Below, piece after piece: positions 25,976 to 34,355 of a DNA stretch of 64,000 nucleotides. Source of the DNA: Actinocatenispora thailandica (lineage in GTDB: Bacteria > Actinomycetota > Actinomycetes > Mycobacteriales > Micromonosporaceae). Below the pieces are notes generated by a model. The model had not been told where the DNA came from. It searched no databases and was given only the letters and a program-made list of their open reading frames with translations. Where the stretch lies: contig NZ_AP023355.1 in NCBI RefSeq assembly GCF_016865425.1, positions 4,648,198 through 4,712,197 on the forward strand. Direction: 5' to 3'. A program made the position numbers and the translations under genes. How positions within the stretch are numbered: position 1 is the stretch's first letter; each line of letters starts with the position of its first letter.

Positions 25976-26953
25976 TCAGCCGAGCAGCTTGGCCCGGACC
26001 TCCTTGGCGCAGACCTCGCCGTACGACTCGGCCAGCCGCGCGACGAACCGCTCCGGCTCGACCGTGTACTCCTGGGTACCGACGGTCTCCAGGACGAGGG
26101 TGGCGAGCATGCTGCCGATCTGGGCGGCGCGCTCCAGCGTCAGCCCCCAGGACAGGCCGGCGAAGAAGCCGGCGCGGAAGCCGTCGCCGACACCGGTCGG
26201 GTCGTGCGCCGCGATCTCCTTGGCGACCGGGACGTGCACCGGCTCCATGCCGCGGCCGGTGATCCGGGCACCGTTCTTGCCCAGCGTGGTGACCCGCACC
26301 TTGACCAGGTCGAGAATCTCCTCGTCGGACAGGCCGGTCTTCTGCTCCAGCAGGTTCTTCTCGTAGTCGTTGGTGAGCAGGTAGTCGGCGCCCGCGATCA
26401 GGCTGCGCGCGTCCTCGCCGGACATCCGGGCCAGTTGCTGGGACGGGTCGGCGGCGAACGGGATGCCCCGCTGCCGGCACTCGTCGGAGTGCCGCAGCAT
26501 CGCCGCCGGGTCGTTCGCGCCGACCAGCACCAGGTCGAGGCCGGCGGCGCGGTCGGCGACCGGCTGCAGTTCGATGTTTCGCGCCTCGGCCATCGCCCCC
26601 GCGTAGAACGACGCGATCTGGCACATGTCCTCGTCCGTGGTGCAGACGAACCGCGCGGTGTGGGCGGTCTCCGAGACGTGCACCGAGTCGCAGTCGACGC
26701 CGTGCCGGGTCAGCCACCCGCGGTAGTCCGTGAAGTCGACGCCCACCGCCCCGACCAGCAGCGGGCTCAGACCGAGCTGGGCCATCCCGAACGCGATGTT
26801 GGCGGCCACTCCGCCGCGGCGTACCTCCAGCTCGTCCACCAGAAACGACAGCGACACCTGGTGCAGCTGGTCGGGCAGCAGCTGCTCGGCGAACCGACCC
26901 GGGAAGTGCATCAGATGGTCGGTGGCGATCGAACCAGTGACGGCGATCTTCAT
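25976..26953 (-). CDS. PfkB family carbohydrate kinase (adenosine kinase-like)
   Basis: 325 residues from ATG 26951-26953 (GGAAGG upstream). KIAVTGSIATDHLMHFPGRF opens the ribokinase fold; RRGGVAANIAFGMAQLGL is PfkB signature 1 and HDPTGVGDGFRAGFFAGL is signature 2 with the catalytic Asp. The closest mycobacterial relative by position is Rv2202c, an adenosine kinase, between ctaC and the HesB-like gene. Substrate assignment rests on that synteny. Confidence 0.88.
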   Translation of the reverse strand: MKIAVTGSIATDHLMHFPGRFAEQLLPDQLHQVSLSFLVDELEVRRGGVAANIAFGMAQLGLSPLLVGAVGVDFTDYRGWLTRHGVDCDSVHVSETAHTARFVCTTDEDMCQIASFYAGAMAEARNIELQPVADRAAGLDLVLVGANDPAAMLRHSDECRQRGIPFAADPSQQLARMSGEDARSLIAGADYLLTNDYEKNLLEQKTGLSDEEILDLVKVRVTTLGKNGARITGRGMEPVHVPVAKEIAAHDPTGVGDGFRAGFFAGLSWGLTLERAAQIGSMLATLVLETVGTQEYTVEPERFVARLAESYGEVCAKEVRAKLLG

Positions 26954-27043
26954 GGTGGAACCTTCCGGACGGACGTGGTTAACCAACAGTGCGCCGCGCC
27001 AGCGTACCGGCGTCACCCGGAATTCACCGACCACCCAGAACAC

Positions 27044-27078
27044 AACGAGGGCCACCCTCCACACGGGTAGCCCTCGTT
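27044..27078 (-). terminator. Terminator hairpin of the erpA transcript
   Basis: AACGAGGGC (27044-27052) pairs perfectly with GCCCTCGTT (27070-27078), with inner ACCC/GGGT pairs. Minus-strand RNA continues GTTGTGTT, a weak U-tract. It lies beyond the structured element in the erpA 3' UTR. Confidence 0.8.
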
Positions 27079-27095
27079 CATTCCGTTATGACGTC

Positions 27096-27216
27096 CCCCG
27101 AGGGGACGTGAGCGAGGCGAGCCTCAGGCGTTCGCTGGCAAGCCGAGGCGAAGCGCCGTGTGCGAACGCACACAAGCCTCGAATCGGCGCAGTCCAGCGG
27201 GCGCCTGAGGCCGCCG
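27096..27216 (-). ncRNA. Structured repeated element, copy 2 (3' UTR of erpA)
   Basis: 121 bp starting 5 nt after the erpA stop. Helices: ACGTCCCC/GGGGACGT (27091-27098 with 27102-27109), CAGGCG/CGCCTG (27125-27130 with 27202-27207), CGCTGG/CCAGCG (27133-27138 with 27194-27199), GAGGC/GCCTC (27145-27149 with 27176-27180) and apical GTGTGC/GCACAC (27158-27163 with 27168-27173). All are perfect, and several use different base pairs from copy 1, which suggests selection on the fold. Confidence 0.6.
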
Positions 27217-27221
27217 GAGGA

Positions 27222-27578
27222 TCAGTGGAAGCTGTCGCCGCAGGCGCAGGAACCGCTCGCGTTCGGGTTGTCGATGGTGAAGCCCTGCCGGTCGATGCGG
27301 TCGGCGAAGTCGATCGTCGCGCCACTGAGGTACGGCACGCTCATCCGGTCGACCACGACCTCGACACCGCCGAAGTCCTTCACCACGTCACCGTCGAGCG
27401 AACGCTCGTCGAAGAACAGCTGGTACCGCAGGCCGGAGCAGCCGCCGGGCTGGACCGCGACCCGCAGCCGCAGGTCGTCGCGGCCTTCCTGGTCGAGCAG
27501 CGCCTTGACCTTCTCCGCCGCGACGTCGGTGAGGATGATCCCATCGGTGGACGACTCGGTGGTCTGCTGAACAGTCAC
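27222..27578 (-). CDS. erpA: Iron-sulfur cluster insertion protein (A-type carrier)
   Basis: 118 residues. VQPGGCSGLRYQLFFDE and the terminal SCACGDSF contain the three conserved cysteines (C, then CxC) of A-type carriers that hand Fe-S clusters to apo-proteins. Position matches M. tuberculosis Rv2204c. It is presumably needed for the Fe-S enzymes of the respiratory chain and elsewhere. Confidence 0.95.
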   Translation of the reverse strand: MTVQQTTESSTDGIILTDVAAEKVKALLDQEGRDDLRLRVAVQPGGCSGLRYQLFFDERSLDGDVVKDFGGVEVVVDRMSVPYLSGATIDFADRIDRQGFTIDNPNASGSCACGDSFH

Positions 27579-27764
27579 GTGGTGCTCCCTGCGCCGGTTT
27601 GTGGTATCTGGTCTGCCTCATGGCGTGGAACAACGGCGCCCTAGGCATGCATTCCCATACTCGCACAGGATCGGCGACCCGCCACCGGCTCGGCGGTGAC
27701 CTGCCCCGCACGGCGCCGGATCGGCAGGACGCCCGTTTTCACCCGGATCGCGCCGGCTGTCGGG

Positions 27765-28879
27765 TCAGCGCCACCGGCGGGCGGTGCGCGCGGCGAGTGC
27801 GGTCAGGCCGGCCGCCGGCGCGGCCATCGCCGCCTCGACGCTGCCCACCTCGTCGACCACCGAGTACGCCGCCTCGATGCCGGCCGCCGCGGCCTCCCGC
27901 CGGCCGACGTCGACCCGGCCGGCGAGCACCAGGCAGGGCACGCCCCGCTCGGCGGCCGCGGCGGCGACCATCGCCGGCAGCTTGCCGCGCAGCGACTGGA
28001 AGTCGAACGACCCCTCCCCCGTGATCACCAGGTCGCAGTCGTCGAGCGCGGCGTCCAGGTCGACCAGCGAACGCACCAGCCCGGCCCCGAGGTGCGGGTG
28101 GCGCCGAGCGCGTACAGCGCGGCGCCGAGGCCGCCGGCGGCGCCGGCCCCGGGCAGCACGGCCACGTCCGGCGGGCACCCCGGCAGGTCGGCGACCAGGA
28201 CCGCGGCGTAGCGACCCAGCGCGTCGTCGAGCCGCAGCACGTCCGCCCGGTCGGCGCCCTTCTGCGGCCCGAACACCGCGGAGGCGCCGGACAGCCCGGT
28301 CAGCGGGTTGTCCACGTCGGTGGCGGCCACCAGCGCCATGCCGCGCAGCCGGGGCGTACCGGACAGCCCGGCCGCGGCCAGCAGCGCGGCCCCGCCGTAC
28401 GGCAGCACCCGGCCGGCGTCGTCGACCGGCGCGGCGCCGAGCGCGGCGAGCATCCCGGCGCCACCGTCGTTCGTCGCGGAGCCGCCGAGCCCGACCACCG
28501 CGGTGCGGGCCCCGGTCTCGGCCGCGGCGGCGAGCAGCAGGCCCAGCCCGTACGAGGTGGTCCGGTTCGGGTCGCGCTCGTCGGCGGCCAGCAGGTGCAG
28601 GCCGCAGGCCTGGGCGGACTCGACGTAGGCGGTGTCACCGACCAGCAGCAGCTCGCCGTCGGTGGGCCGGCCGAGCGGGTCGGTGACGCGGACCGGGACG
28701 CGGCGGCCGGGCAGCGCAGCGGCCAGCACGTCCAGGAAGCCGGGGCCGCCGTCGGCGAGCGGCCGGACCAGCACCGTGTCGTCCGGGCCGACGCTGCGCC
28801 AGCCGGCCTCGATGGCCGCGGCCGCCTCGGGTGCGGTCAGCGTGCCGGCGAACTTGTCCGGGCAGATCAGTACTCGCAT
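27765..28879 (-). pseudogene. Glycerate kinase, broken by a one-base deletion
   Basis: Start ATG 28877-28879 (MRVLICPDKFAGTL). The first frame covers about 260 residues with LADGGPGFLDVL, VGLGGSATNDGGAGMLAALG and FGPQKGA, typical of GckK/GlxK-type glycerate kinases. The C-terminal part (LVITGEGSFDFQSLRGK) continues in the next frame. Total length 1115 nt leaves a remainder of two; one missing base near 28095-28098 restores GATR-HLGAGL. It is either a sequencing error or a real lesion. Rv2205c is the syntenic relative. Confidence 0.85.
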
Positions 28880-29324
28880 GGCGGCAGTCAACAGCATGCC
28901 CGGCGCGACCGGTACCGGCGGATCTCGACCGGGCGGGCGACGGGCCGGAACCGGCTGGGTACCACGGGCGGGTGATCGCAGCGGCAAGCCGCCGGTCCGG
29001 GGCCGGGGTTCAGCGGAGAGTAAACAGTGATGTTTGCTCCTATCCGCGGATCGTGGACCGGCCAGAACGGCTGCGCCGCGGTGTCGGGCATGGCGGACTC
29101 GACGCTCATCGGCCGGTGGGCGTCGCTTTCCGCGCAAGGCGGCGAGGGGGTCGCCGCGGCTTCGGAGGAACTGGGGGATTGATCACGCAGCAGCGACATT
29201 CCGGATGCGTTCGGTAACCGAGCGGATAGTGTCGCGATCGGCCGTCGGGGGCGGCCGCGCAGCGACCGTCGGGGGCGGTCGCGCAGCGACCGTGGTCCGC
29301 GGCGGAATCAGGGGGAGGTACGCC
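28880..29324. other. Divergent intergenic region with a short tandem repeat
   Basis: 445 bp between the glycerate kinase and murA starts. It contains two 24-bp copies (29241-29264 and 29265-29288) of a CGRCCGTCGGGGGCGGYCGC block plus a partial third. Open frames here have no recognisable protein. The promoters of both genes must lie in it; none is clear. Confidence 0.5.
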
Positions 29325-30751
29325 GTGAGCGCAGAACCGTCGGCTCGCAGCTTCGACTCTTCGTACCCGGACCCGGGCGACATGCTCGTGGTCCGCGGCG
29401 GCACGCCGCTGTGCGGCGAGATCCGGGTACGCGGCGCGAAGAACCTGGTGTCCAAGGCGATGGTGGCGGCCCTGCTCGGCAGCACACCGAGCACGTTGTA
29501 CGACGTACCGGCGATCCGCGACGTCGAGGTGGTGACCGGGCTGCTGCGGCTGCACGGGGTGCGGGTCGAGCCGGCCGGCGACGGTCGGCTGGTGCTGGAT
29601 CCGGCGAACGTGGGGCGGCGGACGTCGAGGAGTTGAACGTGCACGCCGGCGCGAGCCGGATCCCGATCCTGTTCTGCGGCCCGCTGCTGCACCGGCTGGG
29701 CCGGGCGTTCATCCCGGACCTGGGCGGCTGCCGGATCGGCGGCCGGCCGATCGACTTCCACCTCGACGCGCTGCGCGAGATGGGCGCGGTGGTGGACAAG
29801 ACACCGGACGGCCTCGCGATCACCGCACCGGACGGGCTGCACGGCACCACGCTGCGGCTGCCGTACCCGAGCGTCGGCGCGACCGAGCAGGTGCTGCTGA
29901 CCGCGGTACTGGCCGACGGCATCACCGAGCTGCACAACGCCGCCGTCGAGCCGGAGATCACCGACCTGATCGCGCTGCTGCAGAAGATGGGCGCGCTGAT
30001 CACCGTGCACACCGACCGGCTGCTGCGGATCGAGGGGGTACCGGCCCTGCGCGGGTACTCGCACCGGCCGCTGCCGGACCGGCTGGAGGCGGCGAGCTGG
30101 GCCTGCGCGGCGCTGGCCACCCGCGGCGACGTGCTGGTCCGCGGTGCCCGGCAGGCCGACCTGATGACGTTCCTCAACGTCTACCGGGCGGTCGGCGGCG
30201 AGTTCGAGGTGGACGACGACCCGCTCGACGGCGGGATCCGGTTCTGGCATCCGGGCGGCGATCTGGGCGCGGTGGCGCTGGAAACCGACGTGCACCCGGG
30301 CTTCATGACCGACTGGCAGCAGCCGCTGGTGGTGGCGCTGACCCAGGCCCGCGGCCTGTCGATCGTGCACGAGACCGTGTACGAGAACCGGCTCGGCTTC
30401 ACCGACGCGCTGGTCACCATGGGCGCCACGATCCAGGTGTACTCGGCGTGCCTGGGCGCCACCCCGTGCAGGTTCGGGCACGGCGGCTACCGGCACTCGG
30501 CGGTGGTCTCCGGCCCGAGCAAGCTGCAGGGCAACGACCTGGTGATCCCGGACCTGCGCGGCGGGTTCAGCCACTTCATCGCCGCGCTGGCCGCGGAGGG
30601 CAGCTCCCGGGTGTTCGGCGTGCACCTGATCGACCGGGGTTACGAGGACTTCGGCGCGAAGCTCGCCGCGCTAGGCGCCACCGTGGACGGCCCGGCGTAC
30701 GAGCGGGCCGGGTTGCGGCTGGCCGGCGGCCCCGTCGAGGCGGCCCGCTGA
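29325..30751 (+). pseudogene. murA: UDP-N-acetylglucosamine 1-carboxyvinyltransferase (MurA family), one-base frameshift
   Basis: GTG 29325 with GGGAGG upstream. The first frame gives VRGAKNLVSKAMVAALL with the catalytic KN pair and ends at 29636. The second frame resumes at ADVEELNVHAG and continues to a normal C-terminus, including GGCRIGGRP with the PEP-binding cysteine. Length 1427 nt leaves a remainder of two; one G missing from GGGG (29612-29615) would restore about 475 codons. MurA makes the first committed peptidoglycan precursor. If this is the only murA, the lesion must be a sequence error; Actinobacteria often have a second copy. Confidence 0.85.
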
Positions 30752-30817
30752 CCGGTCACGACGGGTAGCCGGGCGGGCCGGTGGAACCGGGCTGGTGATT
30801 CCGGCTACCCTTCGTGC

Positions 30818-31447
30818 GTGCCCTCCCTGTTCAAGCGGCGCGCCGACGCCGCCGCGACCGAGACCGTCGACACCGAGCCCGACGAGGCCACCGAGGCCGA
30901 CGAGGCGGTGAACCGACCCCGGTCGTACACGGAGAAGAAGGGCAAGGCGACCCCGAAGCGCAGCGAGGCGCAGAAGCGGGCGAAGGAGCCGCCACCGGCG
31001 GATCGCAAGGAGGCGGCCCGCCGGTTGCGGGACCGGCAGCGGTCCGAGCGGGCCGAGGCCCGGCAGAAGATGGCCGAGGGCGACGAGCGTTACCTGCCGA
31101 CCCGGGACCGCGGGCCGGAGAAGGCGCTGGCCCGCAAGGTCGTCGATTCGCGCCGCAACATCGGCAGCTACTTCCTGATCGCGGCGCTGGTGATCCTGAT
31201 CGGCACCTCGCAGAGCATGCCGGCGGGCATCCGGACCGTCGCTCAGGTGCTGTGGTTCGCGCTGGCGTTCCTGTTCATCCTCGACTCGGTGCTGCTGTGC
31301 CGGAAGGTGCGCAAGACCCTGAAGGCGAAGATGCCAAAGGCCACGGTGCGCTGGGGCAGCATGTACATGTACGTCGTGATGCGCTCGATCACGTTCCGCA
31401 AGCTGCGGCTACCGTCCCCCCAGGTCAAGATCGGCGACCCGATCTGA
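30818..31447 (+). CDS. DUF3043 membrane protein
   Basis: 209 residues from GTG. A charged N-terminal half (KRRADAAATETVDTEPDEATEADE, then Lys/Arg-rich) precedes two adjacent membrane helices (IGSYFLIAALVILIGTSQ and VLWFALAFLFILDSVLL). The ARRLRDRQRSERAEARQKMAEGDERYLPTRDRGP segment is the DUF3043 signature. Syntenic with mycobacterial Rv2206. Function unknown. Its stop overlaps the next ATG (TGATG). Confidence 0.85.
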   Translation: MPSLFKRRADAAATETVDTEPDEATEADEAVNRPRSYTEKKGKATPKRSEAQKRAKEPPPADRKEAARRLRDRQRSERAEARQKMAEGDERYLPTRDRGPEKALARKVVDSRRNIGSYFLIAALVILIGTSQSMPAGIRTVAQVLWFALAFLFILDSVLLCRKVRKTLKAKMPKATVRWGSMYMYVVMRSITFRKLRLPSPQVKIGDPI

Positions 31448-32628
31448 TGCCGGTCACCGTCCGGGTGGTCGATCCCGTCGAGTGGTCGACCGATTCGGTG
31501 CGGCTGACCCGGTACGCGTTCCAGCCGAGCCCGGCCGAGCTGGACACCGAGCGGGAGCTGGTCCGGGCGAAGACCTACGCGCGGTTCAGCCGCACCCACG
31601 TGCTGTACGAGGACGGCGCGGCGCGCGCCACCGCGATGGTGTGGCGGATGCGCCAGCACGTGCGCGGCCGGCTGCTGCCGATGGGCGGCATCGGTGGCGT
31701 GGCCACCGACCCGGCGGCCCGGCGTGGCGGCCGGGCCCGCACGCTGCTGACCGCGGTGCTGGCCGACATGCGCGACCAGGGCCAGGTGGTCAGCACGCTG
31801 TACCCGTTCCGGCCGTCGTTCTACGAGCGGTTCGGCTACGCCGGACTGGCGCAGGAGCGCCGGGTGCGGATCGCGCCGGCCGCGCTGCTGCCGCTGCTGC
31901 GCCTGGACCTGCCGGGCGAGGTGACCCTGCACCGGCAGACCGAGGTCGCCGGCGAGATCCAGCGGTTCGAGACCGAGCTGGCCGCCCGCGTACCGGGCAT
32001 GGCGGTGTACGACGATCCGGACGGCGAGCTGCTCGCCACCCAGACGCCGGAGTGGGCGGCGGTCGCCCGGCTGGACGGCCGGGTGACCGGCTACCTGCGG
32101 TACACCATCACCGAGCACGGCGCGGATCTCGACGCGCACCGGTTCCTCTACCGCGACCCGGTCACCAGGTCGCTGCTGCTGGCCTGGGTGGCGCGGCACA
32201 CCGACCAGGTGGCCAGCGCGGTGCTGCCGCTGCCACCCGGCGAGACCCCGGAGACCTGGACCGCGGACGCCGACCTGACCGTCGAGACGAAGGTCGCGCC
32301 GATGACCGACGCGGCGCCGATGGCCCGCATCCTGTCGGTCGCGGGACTCGCGGGCATCGACGCCGGTCCGGGCGAGCTGACCGTCCGGGTGGACGACCCG
32401 CTGATCGGCGGGGTGTACTCGCTGTCCGGCGGCGGCACACTCACCGTCACGCCCGGCGGAACCCCCACCGCCGAGTTGACCGGGCACGGCCTCGCCGCGC
32501 TGGTCTACGGCGCGCTGGATCCGGCCGAGCTGGCGCTGCGCGGGTACGGCTCCGTCGACGAGCCGGCCGCCGCCACGCTGCGCTCGCTGTTCCCGGCCAC
32601 CACCAGCCACCTGGTCGCCCACTTCTGA
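31447..32628 (+). CDS. Eis-like GNAT N-acetyltransferase
   Basis: 393 residues. It has a tandem-GNAT layout: MGGIGGVATDPAARRGGRARTLLTAVL is the acetyl-CoA pyrophosphate loop, TLYPFRPSFYERFGYAGLAQE the adjoining strand, then a second GNAT-like region and a C-terminal SCP2-type sterol-carrier fold (LTVRVDDPLIGGVYSLSGGGTLTVTPGG). This three-part order and the length match the Eis family (aminoglycoside or protein lysine acetylation). The substrate here is unknown. Confidence 0.88.
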   Translation: MPVTVRVVDPVEWSTDSVRLTRYAFQPSPAELDTERELVRAKTYARFSRTHVLYEDGAARATAMVWRMRQHVRGRLLPMGGIGGVATDPAARRGGRARTLLTAVLADMRDQGQVVSTLYPFRPSFYERFGYAGLAQERRVRIAPAALLPLLRLDLPGEVTLHRQTEVAGEIQRFETELAARVPGMAVYDDPDGELLATQTPEWAAVARLDGRVTGYLRYTITEHGADLDAHRFLYRDPVTRSLLLAWVARHTDQVASAVLPLPPGETPETWTADADLTVETKVAPMTDAAPMARILSVAGLAGIDAGPGELTVRVDDPLIGGVYSLSGGGTLTVTPGGTPTAELTGHGLAALVYGALDPAELALRGYGSVDEPAAATLRSLFPATTSHLVAHF

Positions 32629-32861
32629 CCGCCCGGCGATACACCGGCCGGTACCATCCGCCTGCGGCGCGGGCGCTCGCGCCGCGATCGTCACAGCGGG
32701 ACCGGCCAGGTGTGCGGGCCTGCCGGCCTCGGGGACCGTTTTCGTACGTGGACCGCGCCATGAGGCGGCACCGCGGGCGAGGGCGGGTTGACCGAACCCG
32801 GCCTCGCCGCGCTCGCCTACTGTCGCTGGACCCGACCGCAGACCCGGCATCAAGGCGCTAC

Positions 32862-33146
32862 TCAACCCTGCCGGTACGCGGTGGCGCGGTGTCGAATGGT
32901 CTGCACGATGACTGCGTGCTTCGGCTCGTCGATGCGGTACAGAACCCGCCAAACGGTGCCGACCCGAGCGCTGTGTAAACCCGCCAAGGCGCCGCGCAAC
33001 GGCCTACCCACCCGGTAGGGCTCACGAGCCAAGGGGCCGGTGATGAACTCAGCCGCGGCTGCCGCCACGTCGGGGGGAAGCAGTTCGGACAAGGCGCGCC
33101 GGGCGGGTCGGGCGAGGCCGACTTCGTAGGGGTCGGCGCCACTCAC
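32862..33146 (-). CDS. RelE/ParE-type toxin
   Basis: 94 residues from GTG 33144-33146, overlapping the antitoxin stop (GTGA). YEVGLARPARRALSELLPPDVAAAAAEFI, NPYRVGRPLRG-like segment (EPYRVGRPLRGALAG) and GTVWRVLYRIDEPKHAVIVQTIRHRATAY are the RelE/ParE fold, ending with the basic/Tyr tail used in mRNA cleavage by RelE. Second gene of a type II toxin-antitoxin operon. Confidence 0.88.
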   Translation of the reverse strand: MSGADPYEVGLARPARRALSELLPPDVAAAAAEFITGPLAREPYRVGRPLRGALAGLHSARVGTVWRVLYRIDEPKHAVIVQTIRHRATAYRQG

Positions 33147-33397
33147 CTCGTGCGCTCGGCGATCAGCGCGCGGACGGCGTCGGTTCCGTACAGGATGTCG
33201 CCGGCCTGCTCGGACTCACGGGCGTCGGCCAGGTCGCGGAGGGTTGCCGGGTCGGCGAGGACCTCGTTGGTCTCTCGCGCAGACAGGTATTCCTCGATCG
33301 CGACGACCACTTGCTGCTGCACGCTGCGGTGGTCGTGTTTGGCGAGTCTCTTGAGTTGATCTTCTATGTCCGGAGGTAGACGCAACGTCATAGCCAT
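33143..33397 (-). CDS. Ribbon-helix-helix antitoxin
   Basis: 84 residues. MAMTLRLPPDIEDQLKRLAKHDHRSVQQQVVVAIEEYL is a ribbon-helix-helix DNA-binding domain; the acidic C-terminal half (ADPATLRDLADARESEQAGDILYGTDAVRALIAE) should bind and neutralise the toxin. First gene of the pair, and likely to autorepress the operon from the AT-richer sequence at 33398-33420. Confidence 0.88.
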   Translation of the reverse strand: MAMTLRLPPDIEDQLKRLAKHDHRSVQQQVVVAIEEYLSARETNEVLADPATLRDLADARESEQAGDILYGTDAVRALIAERTR

Positions 33398-33479
33398 ACA
33401 ACGATGATACCACTCTGGTTCGAATTCTCGTCGTTACGGTTCCGCCCGCTGCCGCTTCATCATGACATTCAGTGTCCGA

Positions 33480-34099
33480 TTAGGGCCTTTGCGGAGATTC
33501 CCCACACCCAGCCGGACTGGTGGCACCATTCGGAGTCGGGCGCAGGCCGGCGAGCAGGACGGTGAGCATGCGGTCCGCGGCGGCGGCGCGGTCCGGCAGG
33601 TTCTCGGTGATCAGGGCGATACCGTGCACCATCCGGTGTACGTCCGCGGCGGTCAGCTCGGGCCGCACCGCGCCCGCCGTACGGGCGCGTTCGACCAGCG
33701 CCCGGCCGGTGTCGTGCATCGGCTCGCAGGCCTGTGCGAGCGCCGACTCGTCGTCCCCGGTGGAGGCGAGGATCGCGGCCGCGAGCCCCGGTAGGTACCG
33801 AGGTGGCCGAGCAGCAGGCGCAGCCAGCGGTCCAGCGCGCCGGCCGGGTCCGGGTCGGCCACCAGGTCGTCGCCCTGTCGCCGCAGTTCCTCGGCCCAGT
33901 CCGCGAGCACCGCGCCGAGCAGCGCGTCCCGGTTCGGGAAGTGCCGGTACAGCGTGCCGGGGCCGACGTGGGCGCGCCGGGCGATGTCGTCCAGGCTCAC
34001 CTCCGCGCCGCGTTCGGTGATCGCCTCCCGGGCGACCGCGAGCAGCCGCTCGTAGTTGCGACGCGCGTCGGCGCGCATCGGCCGTGCCGCGGTGGCCAT
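33480..34099 (-). pseudogene. TetR family regulator, one-base frameshift
   Basis: ATG 34099. The first frame holds an intact HTH (SLDDIARRAHVGPGTLYRHFPNRDALL) and continues to LLGHLG. The typical C-terminal domain (LAAAILASTGDDESALAQACEPMHDTGRALV) is in the next frame, ending at 33480. Length 620 nt leaves a remainder of two; one base missing at 33798-33799 would give 206 residues. It is divergent from the MFS pump and probably its repressor. Without correction the protein keeps its DNA-binding domain but has a scrambled ligand domain. Confidence 0.85.
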
Positions 34100-34124
34100 T
34101 CGTCTCCTCTACCGGGTTGCCAAC

Positions 34125-34175
34125 CGGAGACCATCTCCGTATTCTACCCCTCAGAGCTAAACGGAGACTGTCTCC
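34125..34175. promoter_or_regulatory. Two copies of a palindromic operator between TetR and MFS genes
   Basis: CGGAGACCATCTCCG (34125-34139) and CGGAGACTGTCTCCA (34161/2-34176) share the pattern CGGAGACYRTCTCC. Centres are about 37 bp apart, just upstream of the TetR start. Probable TetR-family binding sites controlling both divergent genes. Confidence 0.7.
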
Positions 34176-34210
34176 AATTCGTCTTGCCGTGCCGTGCCGT
34201 TTGCACGCTC

Positions 34211-34314
34211 GCGTGCCGTGCTGCCCGCACACGCTCGCGTGCCGTGCTGCCCGCACACGCTCGCGTGACGTGCTGCCTGCACACGCTCGCGTGACGTGCT
34301 GCCCGCACACGCTC
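34211..34314. repeat. 26-bp minisatellite, four copies, in the MFS leader
   Basis: Units starting GCGTGCCGTGCTGCCC (or GCGTGACGTGCTGCCY) begin at 34211, 34237, 34263 and 34289; partial units flank both sides. It lies between the operators and the MFS start codon, so copy number changes would alter the 5' leader. Confidence 0.9.
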
Positions 34315-34355
34315 GCGTGCCGTGCCATCTTCGCGCAGGAAACCGGAGTCCACCA

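Noticed and set aside
28025-34099. Insertion element as the cause of the broken genes
   Set aside because: All three breaks are single-base; no inverted repeats, target duplications or transposase frames were found.
34211-34314. CRISPR array or phage attachment site
   Set aside because: Head-to-tail 26-bp units without spacers, no integrase or tRNA nearby.
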